DNA of 64,000 nucleotides from Amphiura filiformis (taxonomy: Eukaryota > Echinodermata > Ophiuroidea > Amphilepidida > Amphiuridae): contig NC_092636.1 in assembly GCF_039555335.1 (NCBI RefSeq), forward strand, positions 55,669,706 to 55,733,705. The letters are read 5' to 3'. The stretch's first letter is position 1; each line of letters starts with the position of its first letter. Below the pieces are notes generated by a model. That model saw nothing but the letters and a program-made list of their open reading frames with translations, did not search any database and was not told the DNA's origin. The translations under genes were made by a program, and so were the position numbers. This document shows positions 12,328 through 24,613 of the stretch, piece after piece.

Positions 12328-13307
12328 CACCAGCTATAAGACTCTAGTCATGGGATAGTCAAGACGAAGATAATTACTGAAATTAGTTGAAAATGTAACA
12401 ATCATTTTGAAACAGCCACAGTATAACTGTGTAAGCGTCACCTAAGGAAATAAACAGGCTGGTCAAAATAGGTAGGTAGGTAAGTAAGGTAGGCTGGAAG
12501 TGGTAGATATTAGTGATATGATATATAGTTTAAAACAAAACTTTATTAAATAATCTCTACTGATGCTAGTTTAGGCATTTATTTCAGAAGTTCACATTTC
12601 ACAAATACTCTAAAAGAGCACATTTTTTTTCTCTAAAAATGGAAATTTAAAAAATGAACATCAATCAAGTGATGCTCCTTTACCCGTATTTGAAAATGGA
12701 ACTTGTCAAAAATGTACAGGAAAAGGCCAGGGCCTTAGCCAGTGTTTTTTTTTTTTCACCCCTATCCAAAATTTGACCTTGAAAACATAAACCAGCTCTC
12801 TGCACTGGGGGTTCAGTCAGTTCACATAGCTATTGCTGCAGTCTTGATTTATTAGACTGGTCTTGTTTTGAGTTCACAGAACTTATTCAAGCATTATTTT
12901 TAGAATTTGGCATCTGTCAGAGGCATTAATCTTGCCTGTCGTAGGAGCAAACTGCCTGTCCAAAATGATGGATGGGTTGGTGGCTGGCTAATACACCTAT
13001 CTAATAAGTGGCAAAGGCTTTTAACTACTCCCTCATACCACTCATAGCTCCTGTGTAGCGATAGGCCATCCCACTGTATTTCTTACACCTTGCAAGTCAC
13101 TGGTGAGAGAAGTCAATGATTTAAATTTTGTTTCAATCATATTTTAATACTGAAGAAAAATTGCCAAATCCAAGGAATGTTTTTTCCACTTCAAAAATAG
13201 AAGGATATAATAATAGCCTTGGAGGAAATATCTTAGCACTGAAATGAGACACATGGCCCTAAACTAACCACAAATATAATGAGCGCAGCAATACTTTGTA
13301 AAATATA

Positions 13308-13334
13308 CTATTCCAGTTGAAATCCATACACCCT
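13308..13334. repeat. Stub of MITE family M at end of duplication copy 2
   Basis: Same 27-bp fragment as at 12040-12066, carried by the duplication. Confidence 0.8.
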
Positions 13335-13443
13335 CTTTCTTTGAACAAATTGTCACTATAATAGACCCTTCTTCGCATCAAATAACCTTTTTTCTCAATT
13401 TTCCCTGAGATACCCCAAATATTTAGCCTTAGCCCCTGAAAAC

Positions 13444-13840
13444 CAGGGGTAGCGTGAGCACAAAAAAATCAACGGGTCCAATTTAATTTTTCTGGACCCT
13501 TTGGTACCTGCAAAACCAACATTTATGGAGTCCAATGAGAATTTAAGGAGTCGACCTGTCCTAAATTCTAAACTTTGGAACTTGTCAAATATTCCAGTGA
13601 AATTATTAGTGTTGCTGGCCTGTGGTGATTTGGAAGATTTACTGATCTTTTTATTTTTTTACTTTTGATCAACGATTCTTATACTGATTTAGGCCTCTGT
13701 TCATCGTAAAACTAAGGAGTCCATACAGTTGTTATCGGACCCTTTGGTCACTTTCAACTTGCAATTTAAGGAGTCCAAAATGGCCAAAATCAAAAAATAA
13801 GGAGTCCCTGGATGCGCAAACTCCTTAAATGCGACCCCTG
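13444..13840. mobile_element. hAT-like non-autonomous element with 8-bp TSD
   Basis: Starts CAGGGGTAGCG and ends CGACCCCTG, imperfect terminal inverted repeats. It is flanked by exact 8-bp direct repeats CTGAAAAC at 13436-13443 and 13841-13848. CAGGG ends and an 8-bp target duplication are hallmarks of the hAT superfamily. The interior repeats GGAGTCC words (about six times) on the + strand and has no transposase frame. Confidence 0.85.
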
Positions 13841-13848
13841 CTGAAAAC

Positions 13849-16800
13849 CCATATTTTTCACACAATTTTGCTCCCAAAAGTTAATCGGTGTAAAATGAAA
13901 TCTAAGCCTATAAAAAGTTAGTCAGTTTTATAAATTGAATAAATTGTAAAAGAGAACTATATGAAGGGTCATTTTCAGCAGATTAATTACAAGCAGGTCA
14001 TCTAAAACCACAAATGGCAATTTATATGGTACAAAACAATCGGAGCTTGAGGGTGTTCAGGAAAGTGCATGATATTTTGAGATAGCCCTTGCAGCACTTC
14101 CATCTGTGCCAAGATTACCTGTCAACTTCACTTCTGTATCTGCTCTATGAGGTTCTACTTGCATGGGATGTGTTGTATCTGTGTACTACACAGTTCATAT
14201 CCTAAGAAAGGGGTGGGGTTTCCAGTACAAATGGCTGTACAAGGATATGCCGCATCAGTGCTAGCAGATCCATGCAGCGTTGACAGTGAGGTGCAAAGCA
14301 CTTGTGGATAGGCTAGTGGCAGAGGCCCTTCCTAGTTCAGTTCCAATGCCTGGGTTTCTATACTTCAGTTCCTATATGTTATTGTCAGTTCCCTCCTAAA
14401 ATCTTACATTTTCATGGTCAATTAAGGAAACAAACCAAAATATTGATGACGTCCTCATTTGGGAGAACAGCACCACAACAACCCCTGGGGTTGATGGGGG
14501 GGATGAAGGAGTTGATTTAATGCAAAGCCCTCTCCTTGTTCTCCCATAACACTACAGGGTAGTCGGTAAATTTTTGATAGTGGTAAAGCTCGAGATTTTA
14601 GTCATACTGAAATGCTGATGAAAAAGGGTAATCCAAAAGCAGTTGTCTATGTATTGGAAAATGGAAAGGGAAATTTTAATGTGCTATTGCAATATATTTA
14701 TGTTATTTTATGCTTTTAATTTTGGTCAAAAGTTGAAGATTTAGATGGCTAAGCTGCCTGCTTGAGAAAATTCTGCAAGCTTTCAGTGACAGATGACTCC
14801 TTAAGAAGGCTAAAGACAACATGAAATTTGCAGTATCTACTTGATAACTAGTGAAGACCATTCTCTAAGTAAGGATGGACAAGTTTCCTGTTTTCTTTGG
14901 ACAGGTCAGCAAACGCTTAAGTGCTGCAACTTGTGATATGTTGTGATTCCTTAGATACTGTCTCATGACACCACCCAACGCAATGCATAAATTTGGCTCG
15001 CCCCAATTTCCCTAAAATGAAAATGTGTTTAACGTCCGCTTTCTGACATACTTTAAAAAAAATCAAATGACAGGACTCGGAATCGAACTCTATTCCTTTA
15101 TACATCAAATGCTCCAGTTTTTACACAAAAATATTTATTTGAAAAATGTACCACTTCGGTCTTTCGTGAAAGGTACTAGTAATTAGACTTCCCACCTGCC
15201 CATTGAATTAGCATTATTTTATTTTATTCTAGCAACAGTTTACAAACTATGATGATGAATGGCGTACAGTGGTGTACTGTCTCATTCAGGATGTTTATAC
15301 TGGGCACTCTGCATTTGTGTTATCCAACAATCCGATTCACTAACAGCCATCACGTTCTATAAGCTCAAAATAAGAGTTGCGGTGTGTACCTGATATTACT
15401 TTTGGGTGTGTACCGCGAACTCCGGAAGTACGGAAAACCCTCTGGTAACCTAAACAGTTCACTGAACCTCCAGTGCACCCACCAACCATCACTCTATCGT
15501 GTTTCTACTGCAGAAAATGCAATTTATAATCTCCTGCTTCCTGGAAAATATATTTAAGTGTACTTCAATAAATGATACACTTCTTCTACTTACCATGCAC
15601 GGATGCATTTGCACCAACAGACCAAGCATCATTGAAATTTCAATAACTCATATACGAATAAAATAAAGTACATATAGCATGATAGCATCACACGCACCAT
15701 GAAGTGAGTCATTCCAAGAGGGTGCTTGCTATATACATTATGTTGAAAGTCATACAGCATAATTTCTCTGTTAAACAATGTGTAAGTCAGGTTTATTAAA
15801 GCAGGATAATAAATACCAATGCGTATAAATATCAATAAATATCCCAGCTAGTTTAATTTTGCTTACATTTTTTATCAAAATTTATGGTACAGTTTCACTG
15901 AAAGAGACGTAATGAGAAAAGTCAAAAAAGAAAACATTCTGACTTGCAAAGAATTAATCTTGCAAAATATTTGCTGCTTATGCAAACCACTCTCAGGAAA
16001 TTTATGGAGGGAACTACTCACAGAAATTGTAGACATAGAAAATATAGTTAATACTGAAACTGTATTTGACAAGAGATGAGTACTCCAGGATGCAACTCAC
16101 TTACAGTGCCTCCACCCATTTCCCTTCTTTTATCTTGCTTTCTTTTCACTCTCTCTGTTTTCTTTTCCATTAAATTAATTGGTGACCCACTTCTTCAGTT
16201 TCCTTTTTTTATGATAAAGAGTATAAAAAAAGTTTAAAAACCCACCAGCAACAACAAAGCATGAGAAAACTCCCATAATTGATATTAGCATATAAATCAT
16301 AATTGAATCACAAGACTTTCTATAAAAATGTAACACAGTATTGTTTTATTTTTTTTTTCTCCATTAGGCCTAAGGCTTATTATTTACGCATTTTGTAACC
16401 AATTGGTTTATTAGGGCTATGTTGGTATTTTCACAAAATTCATACCTCAACAAGTTCATATATGTGCATTCATGACCCAAATTGACTTCACCTGCAAAGT
16501 GCCCCCTTTTGATGATTACATTGCTGTTAGTGTCAGTTTTGACCACAACTTCCAAATTTACTAAAATGTCAAAATCGATTTTGGTTTGGCCTCTTTTGGT
16601 CACTTGCAGACCATTTTCCCTACAAAAATGAAATGAAATTTTTCTAATGATTTGTTTAGTTTATCTAATTTAGCAAATCGCTAAGAGTGTCTTTACCTGA
16701 AGGACATAAATATGTACCTGTATGATATGAACTTTGTGTATGAAAAGTATTACAAAAATTCTAACCCCAATTTCAATGGAGTAGGGAGTTACCATTTGCT

Positions 16801-17519
16801 GTAGGCTTCCTCTGAAATTGTGGAATTGGGCCATTTATACTAAGGACAACAACTTCTCATCTTTCAAATATTATCTCCTTATCCTAGTATTTCATGACAT
16901 CTTTGGCTGTCAATTTGTTGACAGGATTTCATGATAGAAAATATTGACCGGTACCATGAATCTATATCTAGGACATTGTCTATGAACTCAGCTAAATGTT
17001 CCAGTTTTATCTTAAGTGTAATGGAATCAAATATCTGCTTTTATTTTGATGATGGGATTTAAAGGATGGCATTGGTGATATCAAAATGCCTATAATGATG
17101 ACATAGCTTTAGTATCATCTCATATATGATTTTCTTCTTCTTGTGAAAGAAACTTTAAAATAAAAAAAGGTAGTTAGATCTCAAGTGTAGCTTTGAATTA
17201 GAGAATAAATGTATTGTTTTGAAACCCAGCTGTGTCTCTATTGCCGGATATATCACAGGAGATAGCAATATTTTTGTGTGGACAACTCGGCAGCCTAAAC
17301 AGATCAACAGTGAAATCACGGTTAGATGTATAACATATGACCATTTTGTATCAAATTTAACCATGTATACGAAATTGGTGAATCCATTGAATCTTTCACA
17401 CACGGATGCAAAATATCGCAATGAGCCAACATGCAAGATCACTATGTGCATACCCTGTTACGCTCAACATAAATGATACATGCAACTGTGCAGTTCAATA
17501 CGCACACAGTGGTACGTTA
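13849..17519. other. Long unassigned non-coding region
   Basis: No exon recognised. A possible TIR of the GGAACAAACCAAAA MITE family (compare 50018-50265) lies near 14424-14450, without a clear partner. The interval 15040-15120 has a GTTCGATTCC word on the minus strand but no cloverleaf. Everything else is AT-rich DNA without supported structure. Confidence 0.4.
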
Positions 17520-17690
17520 ATTATATAATATTGGATGGCATTGAGGGTTGTATGAGAATATACTGCACGTGCCATGAATGATATTCAACAAGCGATGCGG
17601 CGAGTTGAATATCATTCACGATTTAAGTGCAGTATATTCTCATACAACCAAATAACTTAGCCATCCAATATTATTATTATATATAATATG
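17520..17690. mobile_element. Palindromic MITE-like element (~170 bp)
   Basis: Arms about 17521-17600 and 17604-17690 are inverted repeats: ATAATATTGGATGGC pairs with GCCATCCAATATTAT, and TGTATGAGAATATACTGCA with its complement. The tip contains GAATGATATTCAAC and its complement around GCGATGCGGCGAG. The edges are AT-rich (TTATATAATA and ATATATAATA). No coding capacity. Confidence 0.75.
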
Positions 17691-18998
17691 AAGCTTTTGT
17701 ATGCGTTTTGAGTACCAAAGTATCAAACTAAACATGCCTGGTGCCATTTGGAATCCAGTCGTTTAGTGTAATCATTTTCATCATGTTTGCGGCGGTACAA
17801 AACAACAAACTGCGTAACTCAATCTATTACGCCTGCTTTGGTCTCTCCATGGCGAGGTATGCAGCGTAACGCGATACGAGTTCGCGACAAGCAAAATGTG
17901 CTTGGCGCCCGTTCAGTATCAAAATTATCTTGCACGGTGTTACGGTGTAGTATTAAAAATTTGTGGTATAACTAAAAGCTTCGTATTATATAATAATGTG
18001 TCATATTACATGGGTAAGAACCAATGAAATTAAAGGAAAGCGACAACTGTTATAGCCAGTATATCTCTGTGTCCATGTCTTCCAGGTACTAGGCTCTATT
18101 TGGAGGATTTGATGCAGTGTATGCGCCATTGTGGCCAACTTGGCATGACAATTAAGTTTGAACCACACTGAGAACATTCTGTTGCAATGTACCCAATTTG
18201 CCTTGTGTTCAAGTGTGTCCTTGTAATTTGTTCTCTTTTAATCCAGACTTACAGGACCAAACAAAATTTATAAAAAGTAATTAGCATTCATTTGCAGGAT
18301 TATAGCTTCTATAATGATGAAATAATATCATGAACTTTGTTAAATTTTACCTTGTTGATACTGAAAATGCAGTTTTGTAAAGTTTGTTTCCACCTAAAAT
18401 ATTGGCTATTTTGAATATACATCAGCAAAAAGCTTAAACAAACAGTATGCAAACCCCATCTTTTACTGATATTATCTACAATTCCTTTATTTACTTGCCT
18501 TTTTTTTTTGGCTCTCTGATACTCAGAATCAACTGCCTAGTCACCATTTTGTTTATTTACAAACTTTTCTTCTTGTTGCAGCATTTCTAGAAAGTATGAT
18601 ACAAAATTCCCTAGATTGGTGAATTTTAAGGGATTTTATAAAAACGGCCAAGGAAACAGAATTTTGCACTGGGAAAACAGAAAACTTGCCGCTCTTATTT
18701 ACCATATTGATCCCCCTTAATGTTGTAAGTGAAGTAGGGTTGGATGGCAATAGACCTCCTTTTGCAAGTATCCAAATATATATGTGACCCATTCTGACAA
18801 AACCAGGAACAAGTCTCATTTTTGATATTTCATGATTTGAATAAAAATGTAAGCACAGGACAATAAGCTTCAAAATGATACCGAAGTTACATCAATACTT
18901 TTCAAGATATGGATTATTTTGTAAATGATACCTTGATATTTTTGTCGAACGGCTATTCAAGTAATGGGCTTATTAGTTTCCTGCGTTACAAAAGATTG
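17691..18998. other. Unassigned non-coding stretch
   Basis: No supported gene. The 106-codon minus frame at 18553-18873 shows no domain and no splice logic. Confidence 0.4.
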
Positions 18999-19104
18999 AA
19001 TTGGGATTATCATAGTTCAACTGTCAATTATTGATTAAATAAGCCTTAGTTTCCTGCATTGGGATTATCATAGTTCAACTGTCAATTATTGATTAAATAA
19101 GCCT
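18999..19104. repeat. 58-bp direct tandem duplication
   Basis: The block starting ATTGGGATTATCATAGTTCA occurs at 19000 and again at 19058. The copies include the following ATTGATTAAATAAGCCT and are joined by TAGTTTCCTGC, which also precedes the first copy. Nearly identical copies point to a recent slippage-type event. Confidence 0.85.
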
Positions 19105-20970
19105 CTTTTTAATAAGTACTTTCAAGGATTTGAAAGTCCACTCAGCCCCAAGGTCAAATACCATGAAATAAAGAATTCTAAAATTTGATTTTTTTATGGG
19201 AAAGTCATCTTTAAAGGCCTATAACTCAAAAACATGCCTGGGGACTTGTTCCGGGTTTTGTTGGAGCTGGTCACATTTGATATAAATTGTCAGTTATATT
19301 TTTATATTTTTGGAGGTTTGCGATTATGTGGGCTGTTAAATATCAACTTTGATTAGTTCTAACAATTTTACAGCCCTTGCTTCCGTGGTTTAAAGATTTA
19401 CTCATCCATTTCAAGAACAAGTTTGTGAGGATACCTATTTATGATAGATGACATTTATAAATGCATATCAAGGGATAAATGCAAGAAGCAATAGCTGCCA
19501 GGTGCCATATTCTTTGTGTACAATATAGAATATAGAATTGATAAAAGCCGTCACTTTAAAAAACAGATGTGGAAGTGACCAGTTGTAGTCCTACTAATGT
19601 AGGGCATATTAGGTGCTAGGGGAAAACCAGAACCTTATTGTAAGACTCCATGTCTCCATGTGCTCAAGGTGAAATTTACACCTACTCATGTTACTGTTTT
19701 TACCATTTTCCTGGGAAACAGTGAATATTAATGTGTGGCTTTAAATGTCTATAGGGCAGCTATCGCAGATATGGCTTCCTTGCAGCCCTCAATATGGTGA
19801 TGAAGAGATTTACATTTTACTAGGTCTTCAGAGATCCATCTGAATTAACCGATTTTGTCTTTTACTGTCTTCTGTCTCTTTAAATATTAATACTGACCCA
19901 GATTTAGATTACACATGAGACAGTATATATGTATGTTCTTGAAACTTTATTGCTTTAAATCTCCTTTTAAGTGTGTGGGTGTGTATTGGTGTGCCTTAGA
20001 CTTTCAAATGAGGATGCATATCTGAAAAATAACAGAATGACCGAGGACACCAAGTGACCGAGGACTTCCACGATTCCCTGTCTATTTCACCCTTGAACTG
20101 AGTACAATTGTTAATTCAGCAACTCTATAAAACCTGTTGGATTCTAATGTATACTCATCTCATACTGTAAAGCACATTATTTCAGTGGCAAGAAATTTCC
20201 GCAAAATAACAATATTTTTTTCGGCATATAAATGATTGATTTTATGAAAGACCAATAGGAAAAAGAAATATTGGCCATCATGAGAATATCACGAATCCAT
20301 ATCACCTGCAAAATTCAGGAAATTTTATGGATGCAAACAGTTCATGCATTACAGTACATAAATTGAAGTATAACTACATCAGTTGTGCCATTGTGTTGTG
20401 CACTTGGTCCATATTTTGGCCAAATTGTGTTAGACATGGGAAACTGTTGCTTTCATACAAGACTATCATATGTGTGAACGACAGATCCAAATTCAAAAGA
20501 GCCGTGCCCAAGAAACAAATTGTTTGTGATTAAGGATGGCTATGCAATTGTAGACAATACACATGCAATATATCCAGCCCAAGTCAACCTGTCATATATC
20601 TTCATCTTAAAGGGACATCCATACATTTTATTTTATCATGACTCTACTAACACAGACTTGCCAACTGTCCCTCATTTTGAGTCTTTTTTTCTGAAAATGT
20701 CAGATTCAAATGTAAAAACAGCAGAAAATGATGCAAATTTCACTTTAGTCTATTGTGATAAATGTAGACTTGCAGAACCTTCTCTGAATACTGAAAGTAT
20801 CACACACCTCAACTCTTTGAATTTGTCTGTTCCTGGTTTGTGTACATGTCTCAATGTCCCTCTTCCTGACTTTGGTTGGTTGCAGGTCTGCTAACACATT
20901 TCATATTAGTTAAGTTTGAAGAAAATTTCAGTCAACCACCTTCACAAAATCTGTGCCTTTTGTGACCATG
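19105..20970. other. Unassigned non-coding stretch
   Basis: Contains one 124-codon open frame (20520-20894, +) without recognisable domains and without a paired splice model; it was not accepted as a gene. A weak inverted pair (GCAATAGCTGCC near 19488 and GGGCAGCTATCGC near 19755) resembles the one at 25438-25547 and may mark an old MITE. Confidence 0.35.
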
Positions 20971-21154
20971 ATATTCCAGTTAAAATCCTTGCTTCCCTTA
21001 TCATATGGAAGCATGACTTTCATCTGCCACTGAGGGAGTGTAGATTTCAAATGGAGTCACCCGTTCAGGTAACCCCATTTGAAATTCACACCCCCTGTGT
21101 GGAAGATTAAGGCCATATCTTCCATAGTGGGTATATGGATTTCACCTGGAGAAT
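20971..21154. mobile_element. Palindromic MITE, family M, copy 2
   Basis: A more diverged copy of the family seen at 8333: starts ATATTCCAGTTAAAATCC, has GGAGTCACCCGTTCAGG at the centre and GGAAGATTAAGGCCATATC in the right half. It ends about 80 bp before the first TAF1 exon in the window, so it sits close to the splice acceptor. Confidence 0.8.
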
Positions 21155-21237
21155 GTCCCAATGTGCCTTTAATGACCATGTATCATGCATGTAACTGAAA
21201 ACAACTTGTAATTATTTCGGTTGTGTTTGTTTTGCAG

Positions 21238-21357
21238 CTGGATGACAAGTTCTCCCGTGTGGAGAAAGCTATTAACCCGCTGCTGGATGATGATGATCAG
21301 GTAGCTTTCACCTTCATCCTGGACAACATAGTCTCCGCTATGAAAGCTGTACCGGAT
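21238..21357 (+). CDS. TAF1: TAF1 exon: linker and first helix of bromodomain 2
   Basis: Forty codons between a good acceptor (TTTTGCAG ending at 21237) and donor (GTAAGT at 21358), phase 0 at both sides. The peptide contains [18 protein letters not shown] and FILDNIV, closely matching the segment of animal TFIID subunit 1 that joins the two tandem bromodomains and forms the first (Z) helix of the second. TAF1 is the largest TFIID subunit, a scaffold for promoter recognition and acetyl-lysine reading in the nucleus. It is the earliest TAF1 exon recognised here; upstream exons coding for bromodomain 1 and the rest must lie before the window or were missed. It joins in frame to the exon at 26293. 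Confidence 0.95.
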
Positions 21358-22034
21358 GTAAGTCATCCCATTATGTAATCCCCCCTTAATCTACATGTAG
21401 TCATCAATACAAGTGGACGATGTGGGTGATATAACTTGTTTTAGGGGACATGGGCTGAGAAGATGTCTTACCGTTCCCAGAATCCTTTGCATCATGATAT
21501 ATCACCACGTCTCATCAAATGACACTCCTGTTAGTTTTGCAGATTCCCTATGTGTTCATTTTGAGAATAGACTGGTTAAACTTGGGATGATAGTGAAGAA
21601 ATTAACATATTTTGCATGATATGTATGTGCTCTGTTCATTGAGGTATATTATTTTGTCACTATCGAGTCGACCCATGTTGCACTAGCGAGCAAATCAGTA
21701 CCCGGAAATCAAAATGGGAGAAATGCATTATGGGAGTGTAATATATCTTCTCTGGGACAAGAATAAGCCTTGTGTTTGTTATTTTGCTTGCAATGTTCTA
21801 GACACAGGTCTATGCAATACTTATCAATTCAATCAGTTTTATGGATTCATTTTGTTTGATATGTTAGGATATGGGACAGGAAAACAACGTTTCATGTTTG
21901 TTTGTAATTATTTAGAGTTTATTGTGTTTATTCATAACTAGGGCCACTTGGGTAATAGGTCCACCTGCAAGTCAACTTTCCTAGAAATAAGGAAGCAGGT
22001 ATATGCCCAGTAGTTCAAAATTTAACAGTTTGGC
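21358..22034. other. TAF1 intron sequence, no separate feature
   Basis: Start of a 4,935-bp intron (21358-26292). No additional exon seen before the foldback element at 22035. Confidence 0.6.
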
Positions 22035-23408
22035 TTAAGGGATCTAGAATGAGCGTTTATGGCGTTTCGACAGTATTTTTGTGGGACATGAGAGCACCTC
22101 AGACATATCGAATTGCATTCTGAATCTGAAGCATGTCTTTCTGATATCAAATAATTTTCATTTTTGAAATTCACGATATAATACAAATTTTATGACAAAT
22201 TATTAAAATTTGATATTTTCAAATTTTGATATATAACAGTCCTCGAAATAAATTTTATAAATCTAATGATACATTCATAAAGTGTATGTAGCTGGGAGGA
22301 AAGCCGACGATCAATTGAAAATTTTGCCCTTTCATATTGAATATACCGATTTTTTTCCCAAAAAGACCGGTTTTTGGGAACAGTGTTTTGGGAAAAAAAT
22401 CCATATCTTCAATATGAAAGGTCAAAATTTTCAATTGATCGCCTGCTTTTCATCCCACCTACATACACTTTAAAATTAGTCTGAACCCTGGAATTATGGA
22501 AACTTTCGGGCCTCATAACTTCTAAATTGTTGGTCTAAAGTATATAAAAGTATACATATTTAGAATGGCAAAGACTTGATAAGTTCATCTGTGAGGTCAA
22601 ATTTGGGCCAAAATGGCACTTTGGGCCCAAAATCCCAAAAATAACGGTTTTTGGCCCACTTCTTTTTGTGCACCGTAACAAAAAATTCTTGAGCCAAAAG
22701 TTTTTGAAACTAATTTTAAAAACTAGATCAAAATATCTGGGACCCGTTTTTCATTTTTTTGAATTTTGACCAATTTCACCAAAAATATTTGAAATTTGTG
22801 CCAAAATCGGGCTTTTTATGATTTTTTGAAAAATCAGCATTTTTGACCACTTTTGGCTTAAATTTCTCATAGTTAGTCGAAATTCAAAAAATGAAAAAAC
22901 CGGTCCCAGATATTTTGATCTAGTTTTCAAAAATTAGTTTCAAAAACATTTTGGCCCAAGAATTTTTTTTGTTATGGTGCACAAAAAAGAAGTGGGCCAA
23001 AAAACATTATTTTTGGGATTTTGGGCCAAAAGTGCCATTTTGGCCCAAATTTGACCTCACAGATGAACTTATCAAGTCTTTGCCATTCTAAATATGTATA
23101 CTTTTATATACTTTAGACCAACAATTTAGAAGTTATGAGGTCCAAAGTTTCCATAATTCCAGGGTTCAGACTAACCTTAAGTATAAATCATCAGATTTAT
23201 AAAGTTTACTTCAAGTACTTTTAAATATCAAAAATATCGATTTTTAATGATTTGCCATAAAATGTGTATTACATTGCGAATTTCAAAAAATCAAAATTAT
23301 TTGATATCAGAAGGACATTCTTCGTATTCAGAATACAATTTGATATGTCTGATGTGCTCTAATGTCCCACAATAAATACTGTCCAAACATTCATACCCCT
23401 TCCCTTAA
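22035..23408. mobile_element. TTAA foldback family A, copy 1 (interrupted)
   Basis: Starts TTAAGGGATCTAGAATGAGC and ends CATACCCCTTCCCTTAA, with TTAA at each edge. It is the reverse-orientation sibling of 24614-25270 and 51129-51803. The halves are imperfect inverted repeats with matching words (GATATCAAATAATTTT, GAAATTC, CGATCAATTGAAAATTTT). The right half is interrupted by a second palindrome at 22474-23176. No protein encoded. Confidence 0.88.
22470..23180. mobile_element. Nested TTAA foldback, family B (~703 bp plus TSDs)
   Basis: Inserted into family A copy 1. The left edge is TTAA (22470-22473) followed by AATTAGTCTGAACCCTGG; the right edge is CCAGGGTTCAGACTAACC followed by TTAA (23177-23180). 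The intact sibling copies have one TTAA at the corresponding place (CACTTTAAG), so the TTAA has been duplicated by the insertion. The arms are almost perfect inverted repeats over about 340 bp each, built of GGCCCAAAAT and CCCAAAAATAAC-like words. No coding capacity. Confidence 0.88.
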
Positions 23409-24613
23409 CCACATCAACAAAAACACACTTAACTCACACATCTAGACTGTGACTACAAGAAAGTGCAACTGTCACAAGTTAGTATCTATTTCATTTCTTA
23501 GTCACCTTTATTTCCAGTTGTACAGTCATAATAAATCATGTACAAAATGTTACAATTCCAATATGCATATTTATAGACTGATCACCCTGTAATGTTAATC
23601 TGCATTACCAGGCATCCTGTAATCGTATTCACCAAAGAAATCACCTGGGCCATCATCATTTGAAGTGAATTTGAATAATTATGGGGCAGGGGCCCGGGCA
23701 GGCTGGTTTTAGAATCACAGTGACACTTTCTCTGAATCACATCTGTGTAAGACCAATTAATATTAATGTAACTCTTGAGAATCATGTCAAATGAGCATCC
23801 TTGAAGATCATCCAAGGTCCAAAAGACTAGCTGATGTCACCACTAATGATATATGTGTTGGTACAATGGCATTAATAATTAATAAAGAACCAAACAAGAA
23901 AGATGATATAGCCATAGAATATGACAACTCTGATGAAAGTATTATCAACATAAATCCATTAACATTTAGGTATTCCAGGGTGTCTTCTAGATGGGGGTCC
24001 CAGAACCTTCATGCACAAAATTGATACCAGTTGACAGAATCAGGTCCAGACAAGTTTCATCTATATTTGGCTAAAGGTGATAAGACATACATTTATCACT
24101 GGAATCATGAGGTCATTCAGTAGAAGCATCTGGATCTCCCACCCCTAAGAAGATCATCACTTGGTCATCATAGTGCAAGGTCTTCATCACTGTTTTCTGA
24201 GATTCAGGAAGTCTTGATGACAGATCATTTGCCAAATAAAAGTACATTCATAAGCATATATCATTTATTTTGATAGCAAAATTGAAGAAAGCCATCAAGT
24301 GAAGACGGTTGGTGGCAGGAACAGGACTGTTCTCGGATTGTGTCCTGAACCCTCTTATCAGTTTGCCAAGCTGCAATTCACGATAGAGGGGTCAGATAAA
24401 GCAACCATATCTCATTTTATTTAGCACTCAATATTGTGGTCCAGGTGTGGCCTCCAATGAAACCTATTTTAGAATTTTAAGTCCTACCTTCATAATATCA
24501 GGCTTGCTGGTGATCAATGCTGGTGAGCTTCATTGTAGAGTGGCTCATGGAGCAATCGGAAGACTTCCATTTTCTTGACATAGAAGGTTTCTAGAAAATA
24601 TGACACGGGTGCA
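23409..24613. other. TAF1 intron sequence, nothing recognised
   Basis: Between two family A copies. A 77-codon frame at 23791-24024 lacks similarity and splice context. Confidence 0.45.

Larger units (their letters stand above)
12068..13335. repeat. 1.3-kb tandem segmental duplication, copy 2
   Basis: Direct tandem copy of 10770-12067. It begins with three to four ACGAT units where the first copy has two to three, lacks about 32 bp present in copy 1, and ends with the same MITE stub before unique sequence CTTTCTTTGAAC resumes. Confidence 0.93.

Noticed and set aside
15040..15125. Possible tRNA on the minus strand (GTTCGATTCC word)
   Set aside because: No acceptor, D or anticodon stem could be formed around the T-loop-like word.
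20520..20894. 124-codon open frame just upstream of a TAF1 exon
   Set aside because: No recognisable domain, no similarity to TAF1 linker or bromodomain 1, no matching splice sites, low-complexity composition.
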